From the NCBI RefSeq assembly GCF_000003855.2, contig NW_003101638.1, forward strand, positions 3,458-67,457: a stretch of 64,000 bases of DNA. Direction: 5' to 3'. How positions within the stretch are numbered: the first letter of the stretch is position 1; every line of letters begins with the position of its first letter. The notes under the pieces are model-generated. The model was given only the letters and a program-made list of their open reading frames with translations, was not told the DNA's origin and searched no databases. Positions 13,310 through 25,689 of the stretch are shown piece by piece. This stretch comes from Blastomyces gilchristii SLH14081 (taxonomy: Eukaryota; Ascomycota; Eurotiomycetes; Onygenales; Ajellomycetaceae). The translations under genes were made by a program, and so were the position numbers.

Positions 13310-13843
13310 TGTAACATGGTGGAACTGAAGTGGTGACTAGTCAGCAGTGTTATATAGAGATAGTTGTTTGAGAAGCTGTATAAGTGAGCTTGACTATCTT
13401 GCTTGAATAGTGAGCTTGTAGACTACAGAGTTATTGCAAGAATATCACAGATATGATACTTAGTATACTAAGAAGATTGTATAAGACATGCAGTAACTCT
13501 CATATATATTTCAGTAGAAGAAAAAATAAATCACTGACTTCTTTGATGAGGAGCCAGCATCTAGCTATTCTATATAGATAATGAGTGAATACTCTTCTCT
13601 CATTTCATAAGTGAGAATAGTCAGAGTGATACCTCAGCAGCATCTCACTGTCAAGGAAAAGTAATCTGCTGACCTTATATAGAAGTGAGGTTCTTATATT
13701 CATTAATTGAATCTTTCTATGATATATCTGAATGATGTCATAGAGTGGTTGGAAACCAGTTCAGATGAGATGAAATCATCCGTATGAAAGCAATGAGCCG
13801 TGTGGAACCGCAGCGGGGCCTTGGCGCGGCCAGGGGTGTGACA
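13310..13843 (-). repeat. R1 5' LTR (right copy), partly unmutated
   Basis: 534 bp, TGTAACATGG to GGTGTGACA. The outer 60 bases keep ggggcc, ggcgcggcc and other G/C runs that are AT-converted in the left LTR. The adjoining leader (13200-13260) is also rich in CpG and GGG. Confidence 0.95.
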
Positions 13844-14219
13844 CTAAAAAAAATCTTAAAATGTTTAAAAATAGTAACTTTATACTAAGAATGAGACTAA
13901 ATGAGATTAAATGAAATCACTTTCTTATTTTTTCTAAGTTATAATCTTATTTTAAGATCTGATATATAGTCACTTTGCATGTTTTTTTAATAACTAGTCT
14001 CAGCAGAATTTATATCAAGAAATGTATGAGATCAGATTAAATGAGATTAAATGTGAAATTTATAATCTCAGCAGTCAGTCTATTCTCTACATGAATAAGT
14101 CAAAATGAGTTCTGTTCTTAACAGTTTATTTTCTTACATAGAAGAAGTTTACTTAACAAACTGCTATTTTTTTTATAACTCTCTGCAACTCTTCAACTTT
14201 AATCATCTATTATGTCACT

Positions 14220-14491
14220 TAACAAAGTAATTATAGAGCAATCACTCAATTGAATTAACAATTGATTTCTAAATATACTGAGATTGTAAAGAAATTCAGA
14301 GTCAATCATATTATCTTGATACAGTAGTTCAAAGATTAACAGATTTCTAGAATAGAAATAATATCAATTTACTATCAGAATCTTATAAATACTGAAAAAC
14401 AACATCTTTTATTTTATATTAATCAGTTATTCAATTGCAGCTTCTCTGTGATATCTCAAATATTACATAATTTTATATTTAAGATTATCAA
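14220..14491 (+). pseudogene. P transposase, N-terminal part
   Basis: The frame through 14220-14491 carries INTEKQHLLFYINQL and SQILHNFIFKIIKI. This fits the second half of the pogo DNA-binding region (helix-turn-helix/CENP-B-type: 'L-x-x-x-E-x-x-L-x-x-W-I' then 'R-x-x-A-x-x-I'). Stops are mostly TAA/TAG at former glutamines. H1 is inserted directly after it and the frame resumes at 60332. Confidence 0.7.
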
Positions 14492-15331
14492 GATATAAGT
14501 AGACTGACTATGTAATCATGTCTGAGATCAGAATCAAGCTTTATAGTTATTATATTATCTAAAAGTATTACTTCTAATCACGATTTGTATTACATTAATT
14601 TCAAATCACTTTATTTCAAATATTAAAGAGCTCAGATTCACTTTTCAAATAAAAATTTAGTTTTAAATAAAGAATATATATAAATTCTTAGTCATATTTT
14701 CATTCTGATCTTGTTATTGAGAATGATATTAAATAAGATTATAAAATTATTTCTCACTTATATAATATTCTACACATAGTACTTATTTATTGAAAATTCA
14801 ATAGAAAGTATTATTAAATATTATTACTTTTCTGAACACAGATTATAATTCATATAATTTTAATTCTAAAAAAATAAAAAATAAAAAAAGTAAAAAATAA
14901 ACAATAAAATAAAAACAAGAAAAAATCACAATAAAAAAAAAGAAAAAGAAAAAAAGAAAAGAAAAAAGGAAAAAAATCAGAATTACAGAGTCACAGTACT
15001 TTTAAAATACTCACTTCTCAAAGTCTTTATAATATTTATTATTAACTGTGTATTTCCTATAGTGAGAGTAATATAACTGTGATAAGTTATTATCTTAATA
15101 TTATTTAATAAATAATCAGTATATATCTGTATAAATGTGAATAATTAGAAAATATACACTTAAAAAGTATGATTAGAGTGCACTCTGCTGGCACTTGAAT
15201 TATATTAAGAATAGAATCCTGAAATCAATAATTTCTCTTATCAATTTCATAAACAAGATATATAAAGATAATTTTGAGAAATATAAAATTTCTCAACTTC
15301 TGATAAGAACAGATCTCACAGAGAGACTCTA

Positions 15332-15431
15332 NNNNNNNNNNNNNNNNNNNNNNNNNNNNNNNNNNNNNNNNNNNNNNNNNNNNNNNNNNNNNNNNNNNNN
15401 NNNNNNNNNNNNNNNNNNNNNNNNNNNNNNN
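15332..15431. other. Assembly gap, exactly 100 N
   Basis: A round number of N usually marks a gap of unknown size. By comparison with H2 (17047-17160), roughly 110 bases of H1 are missing here. A frame crossing it is meaningless. Confidence 0.99.
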
Positions 15432-16016
15432 CACCTTTTTCACACTGTACAGCTCTTCTTGAGATGCTGCTGAGGATAGACTGATTATCAGAATCATGAA
15501 TTTCACATTTGATTTCATTTGATCTGATTTCATACATTTCTTAACATGAATTCTGCTGAGATTAATTATTAAAAAAATATGCAAAGTGACTATTTATCAG
15601 ATCTCAAAATGAGACTATAACTTAGAAAAAATAAGAAAGTGATTTCATTTGATCTTATTTAGTTCTATTCTTAGCATAAAGTGACTATTTTTAAATGTTT
15701 TAAGGTTTTTTTTAGACTATTTTTAATTTTTTAAAAAGTAACAGTTTTTGATAACACTTAAATAAGATTTAAAGTCATTTAAAGCAATAAAAAGAATTTA
15801 AATTAAGAAGTGAAAATTATGATTAGACTGACTGTGTGACTGTATCTGAGATCAGAATCAAACTTTATAGTTATTATATTGCCTAAAAGCATTACTTCTG
15901 ATTATGATTTGTGTTCATTATATTGATTTCAAATCATGTTATTTTAAATATTAAAGATCTCAGATTCACTTTTCAAATAAAAATCTAGTCTCAGATAAAG
16001 AATATGTTTAAATTCT

Positions 16017-16387
16017 GCCTCAGTAGCTGAATGATTAATGCGGCCACCTGATAGTGCTTTGATGTGAGAAATCAAGACATGTGAGTTTGAAACCCGCAGA
16101 GAATACATTAAATCTGGAACTCAAGCACCTCAGGTTTCTAATAAATACAGAGGTGTACAAATCGCTTCAACAAATCACTCTATGTTCCTGAGATGAGAAG
16201 TTATTATTGCATGTATTTAATTGTCACTTCTTTGTATTTTCTATGTTCTTATTATCTTGATGTGATCTCAACACCTGTATTTCCTCCTGTATAATCAACA
16301 CTTAGCCTGTATTTAACATCATACAAGGACTCATTACAAGCTCCGCTTGTATATAAGTATAATGAAAGAATAATAATAATAATAATA
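16017..16387 (+). mobile_element. tRNA-headed SINE, family A, copy 1
   Basis: 371 bp with the 13-bp perfect TSD atgtttaaattct (16004-16016 and 16388-16400). The head has an A-box-like TAGCTGAATGA and a B-box-like GAGTTTGAAACCC, the internal RNA polymerase III promoter of tRNA genes. The tail is (TAA)n preceded by a conserved run near 16345-16375. The homologous position in H1 (about 14690) is the empty site. The cloverleaf is too degenerate for a working tRNA. Confidence 0.92.
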
Positions 16388-17796
16388 ATGTTTAAATTCT
16401 TAGTTATATTTTCATTCTGATCTTATTATTGAGAATAATATTAAATAAGATAATGAAATCACATCTCACTTACATAATATCATAACATAGTACTTATTTA
16501 TTGAAAATTCAATAGAGAGTATTATTAAATATCATTACTTTTCTAAATACAGATTATAATTTATATAATTTTAATTATAAAAAAAATATAAAATACAAAA
16601 AAAAAATAAAAAATAAAATAAAAACAAGAAAAAATCACAATGAAAAAAAAAGAGAAAGAAAAAGAAAAAAATAAAAAATAAAAATAAAAAAAATCAAGAT
16701 CACAGAACTACAGTACTCTTAAAATACTCACTTTTCAGAGTCTTTACAATATTCATTACTAATTATGTATTTCTTATAGTAAGAATAATATGACTGTAAT
16801 ACATCATTATCTTAATATTATCTAATAAATAATCAGTATATATCTGTATAAATGTGAATATTTAGAAAATATACACTTAAAAAGTGTGGTCAGAGTGAAC
16901 TCTGCTGTCACTTGAATAATATCAGGAACAGAATACTGAAATCAATGATTTCTCTTATCAATTTCATGAATAAGATATATGAAGATGATCTTGAGAAATA
17001 TAAGATTCTCTGACTTCTGATAAAAATGAATCTCACAGAGAGACTCTATTTTTATGATATCAGAGACTGAGTATTATTAAAAAGTATTACTTTCATGTAA
17101 TATATATACACTTATTGTAATGATTCACTCTCTGTGCATGTAACTGAGAATTGCTGCTTTTTCACACTGTATGACTCTCTCTGAGATACTGCTGCTAGTT
17201 TGCAACTCATACAGTCTCTCAGTTCAGCATGCACTGTATATATACAGCTCTGTGTATTAAGACTGTGTTAATCATTATAATTTGATGTGATACTCACTTT
17301 TCATGAATTATATTTGATTTGAGAGAAGAAAGAGAAAGAAATGACTGTTATTTTATTAAAAGAGAATGAATAATTAGTAATATTAAATATAATTTAATTC
17401 TTCTGCATTTAAAATTTGATTAGTCTATACTCTTTAATTTAAGAGTTTCTAAGAGTGTTTTAATAGTTTTCATATCAGCTTAAACTTAGTGATGAGTTGA
17501 AGAAGAAGAGAAAAGAGAGAAGAAAGAAATGAGAATAACTTATCTTTATAATATGAAAACAGAGAATTACTGCAATCATTCTCTCTAGTAATAAAAATCT
17601 GTTTTCTGCATGTATCTCTGATATAGATTATATAATAACTGCATACAAAGAATATCAACAGTGCATGTATTAAATGAAGATAATATTACTATATAACACT
17701 GTAACTGTTTCTATACATCTCTGAAAGCTGTTAATATTTTCTTTAAGTCTCTTTATATTTGATGAGTCAGTGATATATTTCAATGTACTTTCTCTT

Positions 17797-17920
17797 TTAT
17801 TATTATTATTATTATCATTATCATCATTATTATTATCATTATTATCACTATCACTATTATCATTATCATTATTATTATCATTATCATTATCATCATCATT
17901 ATTATTACTATTATTATATT
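17797..17920. repeat. TTA/TCA trinucleotide tract in H2
   Basis: About 40 units of TTA with scattered TCA/CTA. The same tract is at 38795-38915 in H1, so it was part of the ancestral hAT element. A Tyr/His-rich frame across it is an artefact. Confidence 0.95.
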
Positions 17921-18429
17921 ATTTCTGATTATCTCTTCTGCCTTTATCTCTCTTTAACACTTACTGAAATCAATTATATCATCTCTCTTCAAATATTCTG
18001 CAGTTCTGTGAATCATCAAGATGCATGAGCACTGTCACAGATTGAAGAGAGAGAAGAAGAAGATGTTTAAGTAGAAGAAGACAGATTATAAGACATGTTA
18101 TAATATCTTGAAGAGACTCTGTAAGAAAGTGGAATAATAATGATTTTAAGTAATACTTCTAATAGATTTAGACTGAACTAAGTATAGAAATAATACAGAT
18201 AATGCTGTCTATGAGAGATTGAAAACGAAGACAGTAGAGAGTCTTATATAGTAGCAGTGAGACTAGAAGAAGTTCTGAGAATGATTTGAGATTAAGATAA
18301 AGAGAGAAAGAGAGAAGAAGAGTATTACTATAAATAAGTAATAATAGAAGAAGATTGAGATAGTGTTGAAGTAGAAGATAAAGAAGTTAAAACTGATAAG
18401 TGTTTTATTTATTAAGAGATAATGATTTT

Positions 18430-18800
18430 TAATAATACTTCTATTCTCTAATTGATTAGTAGAAGCTGATAGAGAAGAAGAGAATTAAGATCTTATTCAA
18501 ATCTCAAATACACTTCATGATTCAGAATATTGAGAAGACAGCTCTACTCTCTGAGCATATCAATCTGCTTATCACTGAGATAGAACCTGAGACAGCAGAT
18601 CAGAAAATGTGAGATTTTGAGATACAGATTGATCTGACTGAGAGAGAGCAGTGAGAACTCTTCTCTGAGAAGATAGCAGAGAGAGAGTTTAAGATAATTA
18701 TCACTTTAAATGAGAAGAAGAAGAAGAAGAATAAAAATGAGAAGTGAATTATAAAGAATGATAAGAAGAATGAGAAAGAGAAGAAAGATAATAAGTAGAA
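18430..18800 (+). pseudogene. Accessory lysine-rich frame of hAT H2
   Basis: One frame stays readable for about 110 codons, interrupted only by TGA at likely tryptophans and TAG at likely glutamines. It has ALLSEHINLLITEIEPETAD in the middle and a Lys/Glu/Asn-rich C-terminal tail ending at about 18798. The same frame is conserved in H1 at 39420-39785. It lies upstream of and separate from the transposase. I recognise no domain; the basic tail could suggest nuclear targeting or nucleic-acid binding, but that is inference. Confidence 0.5.
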
Positions 18801-19682
18801 AAAGTTTTTTTCTTTTTATATTAATTAGTTATAAGTTTATAATTATTAATAATTGAAATTGATTTTGAGTTTTTAAAAATTATTGTACAAGTTGTAATCA
18901 ATATCAGAAATAATATGTATATATATATTTAATAATCATGATTCACAAATCACTATAATATATAAGTATCAAGATTTTTTCAATATTGATATTTATAATA
19001 TTAATATATTTTTAATAATATCATCTAATAATGCAATTTAATAACACTCTCTTTCACAATATTAATATATTTCAAGAAATATGACAGAGATTAATCAAGA
19101 TTGTTTATTTAGTTTTATATATTGATAATATTCAATCTGAGTTAGTACTAAAATTATAACTAAGCTACAAAAGAAGATTATTTTCTCTTATAATAATTCT
19201 TCTTATATATATCAGTGATCAGTTATTATCTTTATTAAAAATAAATTATCATCTTTTTCAAATCTTTATTATATCTTCTGAATTCAGTTCTTTCACTTCT
19301 TTAACTTCTATTGAAGATTCATAAACTCTTCAAGAAATCACTGTAAATTATAAAGTCTATATTATATATAATTTAATACAGAATACTCTCTTTTAATTAT
19401 GATGAATGATTACTTCATTCTTCATATCTGATTTCAGGTCACAAAATTTATGAAAAACTTAATACAAATATTAAGATGAACTATGAAATAATTCTCAACA
19501 GATTATATTCTAGATTACTGAAGAGTCATCTCTCTGCTGTAATTACTGTAACTTTATTCAGAAATATTCATTATAAACTGATTATAACTCTGATGAAACT
19601 TTCTGACATTTGAAGTCATCAGAATATAGATAATAAAAGAAAAATAATTAGAAAATTACTACTAAGCTGATAAGTTACTCTA

Positions 19683-19939
19683 TGTAAGAAATTCCGCTTC
19701 TTGCGGATTCTTTACCTCTATTCCTATCTCTCGCGTAATCAATAAAGTTAGCAGCCCTTAGCTACACACAACTATATAGACTGAAGTTCGCGAATACTAT
19801 TCATCACTCAGCTTAAATGCTATTATACATTTAATTTCTATATTTATCTTTCTATGATGAATACTTCTAGTAGTTAACAGTATATATCATATCAAGCTAC
19901 AAACATCTGAATAATCATCTATGAGCACTTATTCTTACA
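19683..19939 (+). repeat. G1 5' LTR
   Basis: 257 bp. The first 60 bases still hold CpG sites (attccgc, tgcgga, tctcgcg) that are converted in the 3' copy. Confidence 0.95.
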
Positions 19940-19959
19940 TTTCAAGCTCTGTCAGTCAG

Positions 19960-21140
19960 CAATCACTTATTATAACTAAAAGAACTAGAAACTCATATAC
20001 TTCAATCTCTATGAACTCTACTGTAGACACTCAGAAGCAGTCATCTGAATCATGAATAACTTCTGTGAAAGAAGTCTCAGAGAACTTATCAACTACTTAG
20101 AGAATATCATTCTCTATATCAGTGACAGAGAAACTCTCTGAATTCATGAATAAATCAATCTCAGTGAAGAACATTCTTAAGTATCTCTTACAGAATTAAG
20201 CTATTTTTCTATAAGAAATGCTTACTATCTATAAACACTCTTGAACTGAGTCTCTAGACATGATCTTCAGAGATACTTATAAATTAAAAAGAAACTTTCT
20301 TAATCTGTGATCACTTAAGATCACTTATCAAATCACAATCTATAAAAGCTTTTATAAGTTTGTATTTGAAATTGACTTATAAGCTCAGCTATGTAACATG
20401 AAAGATGAAGAAGCTATTATCTATATAATAACAGATCTCTACTACACTAAAGTCAAGAACTGACTGAATCATCTAGAGAATAATCATGAGAGATTTCACT
20501 GATCTGTTCTTAAGACCTATCTAGAGAATAAGTTAAGAAACTCTGTAAACTAGACAGAGAACACCTGAGCTATAATCTTTAATATTAGAAAAAGAGATCA
20601 GAAATCTGATGAAGACTACTCACAGTACTTCATAGAATTATGATATGAATTAAAGTCTGTGAAAACAGAGCTCTGAAACAAGATCTGAATAATGATATTT
20701 ATAAAGAGACTGAATAAAGATATATAGAACAAGTATATTAAGTAAGACTCTAAGCTCTTGACTCTGAAGAAACTGATAACTCTTACTTATCACTTATAAA
20801 TCACTGTAAGAGTCACAGATCTATAGAGAGTGAATCACTGATCAGCTCTGTAAGAGTCAGAATAACAGAGAATAGATTTATTAGAGAAAGATGATAAGAT
20901 ATAGAGAGATTTGTATCTGACTACTGAGTAGAAAGAGAGAGCTTTATAAGCTTCTATAAACAGAGTGTATAACAGAGAGATTAAGAAAAAGAGACTCTAC
21001 TTTATCTGTTCTAAATCAGAATATCTCTGCATAAACTGTCTGAATAAATTAAAATAGAAATTTAAGAAGTCATAGATAGAGTCAGCAACAGTCTTCTTAA
21101 GAGTCTTAAAGCTAATATCTGAATCTGTTACTTCTCTGAT
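19960..21140 (+). pseudogene. G1 gag relic
   Basis: A capsid-like frame follows the 5' LTR, with many TGA and TAG stops. It includes a patch FYKFVFEIDLQAQLCNMKDE-like at about 20350-20415 and ends in a degenerate zinc knuckle (FICSKSEYLCINC) at about 21000-21045. Its position between LTR and pol fits gag; sequence support is modest. Confidence 0.65.
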
Positions 21141-21189
21141 GAAAATACTTACTCATGAAAAGAGACTGCACTGTAGTACTACTGCTTTA

Positions 21190-24100
21190 TAAGTATGAAA
21201 AGTATTGATGAACTCAGAATCTCAGGTCACTGTAGTGTTTCTAAAGCTCACAGAGTGAATGAGCTGAATGATGAAAACTAAGAATCTGCTCTTATAATAA
21301 ACAGAATATGAGAACTCAGATCTGAGAGCTGAGAGACTTATAAGAGTTATATTTGAATTGCAAGATCTCTTCAGAATCTGAAGAAGATTTATAGAAACTG
21401 TAATTATTATGAATATCACAGATGACATGTACTTGAGACTTATATAACTTCAAAGACATAATTCACACATAGCTGTCTGTAAGTCAGGTTTATACTTCTA
21501 ATCAGTGTTAACAGACTTACTTACAGAGATAGAATCAGTTAATGCTGCAGAGTTAATTAGAGAAGTCAAGCTCATCTATATAATAACTTTATAAATATCT
21601 AAGAACTTCACAGTCATGAAAACTGAGCTTCAGATATCAGAGAAATACTGAGATCTTACAGAGATATTCAGCTCAGTAAAGACAGCTGAGCTTTCTTCTC
21701 ACTATAAGAAGAATCTGATAATAGATTTAATAGAAGAGTAGAAACTCTTCTAAGAATCAATCTATAAGTTCTTTCATTATAAGACAGAGATCTTACAGAT
21801 TGATGTGAAGAAGAATCTGAAGAATGACTTTATTCAATCTTCACAGATCTCTATGAAAGTCTCTGTGATATTTGTGAAGAAGAAGAATAAAGATCTCAGA
21901 TTATGTGTAGACTATTATAATCTGAACTTCAAGATAATAAAGAGTTGCTATTTCCTGTCTCTGATTAAGAATATAATCAATTATCTCACAGAAGCTGTCA
22001 TATTCATATAACTGAATGTGATTAATATATATACACAGCTATAAATACAGTCTGAGAATGAATAAAAGACTGTCTTTAGAACTGCACTGAAATTATTTGA
22101 ATATCTAGTGATGTCTTTTAATTTAACTAATATTCTCACAGCATTTCAGTCTTGTATTAATAAAATACTTCATATATATCTGAATATCTTTATAATAATA
22201 TATCTAAATAATGTGATGATGTACTCTGTAAAGAAGAAAGAACACACTGAGTATATACAATGTATATTAAAGATCTTAGATGAGACAGAACTATATATTA
22301 AGCTTATAAAGTACAACTTCAGTATCTGTCAGATTAATTTTCTAGAATATATAATTACTGTAGATAGTATTCAGATGAAATCTTCATAGATTGAGACTAT
22401 TCTATTATAACTGAAGTTAACTAGTATTTATGAGATTCAGATCTTTCTAGACTTTATGAATTTCTATAGATAATTTATCTTTGTATTCATAAGAATCTTC
22501 TTAACTCTTATAGACATACTAAAGAGTGAAAATAAGAAGAAGTTATCTTATAAATAGAGAATGAAAAGATTGTTAAGAAGAGAGAGCTGTAAGAACTTTC
22601 TTATCTCAGAAGCTCACAGAGTCTTTATAAGATTAAAACAGATATTTATAGACATAGTGATACTGTTTCACTTTAATCTCTTACTCTTAATCAGATTGAA
22701 GATAGATGTCTTCTTCTTTATAATTTCAGAAATAGTCTTGTAACTACAGCTAAATGAGAACTGAGTTTCAGTGATTTTTTTCTCATAGAAGATACAACTC
22801 ACAGAGATCAACTATGACATTTATAATCAGAAGCTTCTCACAATAGTGAAATTCTTTCATCACTGATATCACTACTTTGAGAGTCTTATGACAGTGATTA
22901 CTATTAAAACTGATTATAACAGCTTATAACAGTTCACTTTAATTAAGAAACTGTTACAGTGACAGATTCACTGAGCTCAGAGACTGAGTGAGTTCTGATT
23001 TAAGATAGAATATATCAAGAAAACTAAGAACTCAGTAAACAGACTCTCTCACAGATCAGACTATGTTAAGAAGACTAGAATAACAGACACAGAGAGACTA
23101 GAGAAGGTAGAAAAGCTTTACAGAATACTCAGACTGAGTATTATAAAGAGATTGACTGAAGAGTCTCTCAATTCTCTATAAGAGAAGAGAGAAGAGAAAG
23201 AGAAGAAGTCTGTATAACTACTCTCTATAACACTGAGAGTTAACACTCTGAGAATCTCTGTAAGAATTCTTGAAGAGAATATCTATAATCTGAAGAGTTT
23301 GCAGACTTTGAGAAGTACTGTAAAAGATCTGATATAAGAGAAAACAGAGTATAAGTCTTTATAAGATCTTCTATTCAGATTGTCTGAACTATAACTGAAG
23401 AATGAATATACTCAGTATATTTAAAAACTACTCACAGCAGAGATCAACTCTGCAGAAATAAAGAATTGAAGAAACTTAAATAATCTCTTATAAAGAGAGA
23501 ACTGAATTTATATATCTGTGAATAAGTTTCTATATATAGAACTTATTAAAAGATATTATGACTCTTCTCTAGCAGGTCATTTTATATATACTAGAACTTA
23601 TGAGTTGCTTATAAGAAAATACTTCTGACTGAAGATACAAGAACTTATGAAGAAAATAGTGAATTCTTATACTATTTATCAGAGTTTGTGAATAGTGCAG
23701 TTCAGATTATATAAAGACCTTACTTCTCTATTTAGTCTGCAGAAATCTTGAGAACAGCTAGAAACAAATACTCTTATAAGTCTCTCTGAAAGTAAGAATA
23801 TATATAATATCTGCTTTGACAGTGTGCTGATAATAGTGAATTACTTTATCAAGATAATATACTTTATACTCACTTATAAGAACTTGAAGTCAAAGAATTT
23901 GACTTATATCTTTATCTGTGATATGATTCAGTTGTATGAATTATCTGTAAACATTATCTCAGATAAAGAATTAATCTTCATAGAGAAGTTCTAATCTGAT
24001 CTGATAACTATACTGAAGATCTTGTGAGATCTAAGTATGACTTTTCATCAACAGACAGATAATCAGATAGAATATCTGATGAGTATATTAGAATAGTATC

Positions 24101-24840
24101 TGTGATGCTTTGTTAATTACAATCAGAATGACTGAGTACATTAATTACTACTTACAGAGTTTATATACAACAACTTAAAGCATATCAGCACAGATAAAAC
24201 CCTCTTTGAGATGCTTACTAAGACTCATCTGCAGATAATCTTGATAGACTCATGAGAGTATACTATAGAGTGTGATAATATCTGTGAATAGACTGAGAGA
24301 ATTCAGAATATTCAGAAGAAAGCCTGTAAATTCTTGAGCAAGACTCAAGAGTATCAGAAGAGATACTATGACTTCAAGCATATTATAAAGAGTTTTAAGA
24401 AAGATAATAGAGTCTGACTAAGTTTAGAAAATATTATCATGCAGAGATCTAGTAAGAAGCTGAATCTCTTATAAACAGAGTCTTATAAGATTGTGAAGAA
24501 AGTTAGTTTATAGTTCTACAGATTGAAACTATTATCTGAGTTATAGATATATAATATTTTTCATGTCTCTTTACTCTGTAAATAGAAGGAATTCTTAGAA
24601 GAGAACTCTGTGACTTATCACTCTATTCACAAAGCACTAGAGAGTGAAAGAGAATATCAGATTAAAGAGATTATTAACTCAGAGAAGCAAGATCACAAGC
24701 TCTGATTCAAGATTCAGTGATAAGACTATTCTGATAAGATAAATAAGTTCACTTAAGAATTATCTGAGTAGATAAGATATCTGCAGAAGCTGAGACCTGA
24801 CTTTTATACTGCAAATTCTGATAAGTCAGAATAATACAGT
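21190..24840 (+). pseudogene. G1 pol with C-terminal chromodomain
   Basis: RT begins with VSVIFVKKKNKDLRLCVDYYNLN (21850-21930), giving the LRLCVDY motif; the catalytic region is at 22190-22215 (IIYLNNVMMYS). RNase H is at about 22690-22960. Integrase follows: zinc-binding HDSSLAGHFIYTRTYELL at about 23550-23610, then the core with a second aspartate in FDSVLIIV and ISDKELIFIEKF at about 23955-23990. An IYNIFHVSLL motif near 24550-24575 precedes a chromodomain (EREYQIKEIINSE, then a W-decayed FKIQ-DYSD stretch) to 24830. The chromodomain places G1 in the chromoviruses. Confidence 0.9.
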
Positions 24841-25072
24841 CTTCACTAAGAATCTGATTGTGATAAAGATATTAACACTGTTATTTATGAATTCTAGTCT
24901 ATAAGATAATGGATTTCTACTGAAATGAACAGTTCACAGTATATGTAAAGAGAAGAAGAAATCATGTTCTTATTAAAGTTAAAAAATAAGAAAACAGAAA
25001 CAGAGCTGTGAATATAATTTAGAGATTAATAAAGAAAAAACAAAGAAAACTCACACTTACATTTTCAATATC
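24841..25072 (+). other. G1 sequence between pol and the G2 insertion
   Basis: AT-rich with no recognisable frame; continues at 33318 beyond G2. Confidence 0.7.
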
Positions 25073-25239
25073 TGTGGTTCGGAAGAACGTACGACCGTCG
25101 GATAATAACGCGGCCGCTTCTGAACTTGCTTATGAATGTAAAGGGGCCATAGCGGCCACTAATTAATTTAGTGTATGATATATAAGAAGCCGGCGTACGC
25201 CTGTAATCGTACACTGACTCAAGCAACCTTTGAATCACA
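25073..25239 (+). repeat. G2 5' LTR, nearly unmutated
   Basis: 167 bp with about 13 CpG sites (gaacgtacgaccgtcgg, acgcggccgc). Compared with the 3' LTR it carries only one derived change, near 25217. Confidence 0.96.
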
Positions 25240-25580
25240 TCTGATAGCATGTCTAAAAACCGGTGAGAAGCACAGGCTTCTCCAGGGCATGATAATTCCA
25301 TCTATGAAGTGATTTGTAGTTATCATGCCAGTGTGATCCTAGAATGTCTCAAAAGATAGTGTATGAAGAGTGATGAGCAGAAGAGCATCTGATTGATGCT
25401 GCTTCACTTGTTGAGGAAAAACTCCACACTCAGGCGAATGCCATGTATGCAAATGAATGAGATGTGAAAAAGGAAATGAGAGTGATGAACCAGATTCAAA
25501 GAAGTCTGCTCTCTACTCAAAGGAAGAATAAAAAGAAGAGGTGATCATCACTGAAGTTGTATGATGATAACAGAAATCAT

Positions 25581-25640
25581 ATAACAATATAGTGATATAA
25601 TGATATAGTGATATAACAATATAGCAATATAATAATAGAC
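25581..25640. repeat. AT-rich short tandem repeat in G2 leader
   Basis: Repeats of a degenerate ~8-9-base unit (tgatata / caatata / gcaatata) between the LTR and gag. Confidence 0.8.
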
Positions 25641-25689
25641 ATCATATAATCAATGAGAAATCACTGAAATGAATATCTTCTCTAGTTAA

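Larger units (their letters stand above)
6156..13843 (-). mobile_element. Ty3/gypsy retrotransposon R1, full length, decayed
   Basis: Two 534-bp LTRs bracket a minus-strand gag-pol relic, and the 5-bp TSD ctaaa (6151-6155 and 13844-13848) is perfect. It sits inside the 506-bp MITE. Order on the minus strand: gag with a zinc knuckle, RT, integrase, then an extra coding stretch before the 3' LTR. A purine tract lies next to the 3' LTR (the complement of tactcttctcttt at about 6691-6703). Decay is strong on the left and much weaker in the last ~900 bp on the right. Confidence 0.95.
5884..14082. mobile_element. 506-bp hAT-type MITE split by gypsy R1
   Basis: The element starts TAGACTGACCGTGTGACC and ends in CAGTCTA. 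It is flanked by the 8-bp duplication ttccctac (5876-5883) / ttctctac (14083-14090), one C/T mismatch. Its two pieces, 5884-6155 and 13849-14082, add up to 506 bp, the same length as the uninterrupted copy at 45299-45804. It carries no coding frame. Ends and TSD length are hAT-like, and its termini match those of the large hAT element H1/H2, which could have supplied transposase. Confidence 0.93.

Noticed and set aside
15195..15584. Frames spanning the N run
   Set aside because: Unknown residues come from the gap; both sides are hAT non-coding sequence.
16017..16110. Possible tRNA gene in SINE family A
   Set aside because: Degenerate boxes and no cloverleaf; repeated at 59448 with the same flanking body, so it is a SINE.
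17783..18028. Tyr/His-rich 81-codon frame
   Set aside because: It is the TTA/TCA microsatellite read as codons; the H1 copy does not keep it.
18000..25000. TGA as a tryptophan codon (alternative genetic code)
   Set aside because: TGA stands where Trp is expected in many frames, but TAA/TAG likewise replace Gln and conserved Gly, Pro and Arg residues change too, so this is C-to-T decay, not recoding.
25581..25640. CRISPR-like short repeats
   Set aside because: Units are contiguous and AT-rich with no unique spacers.
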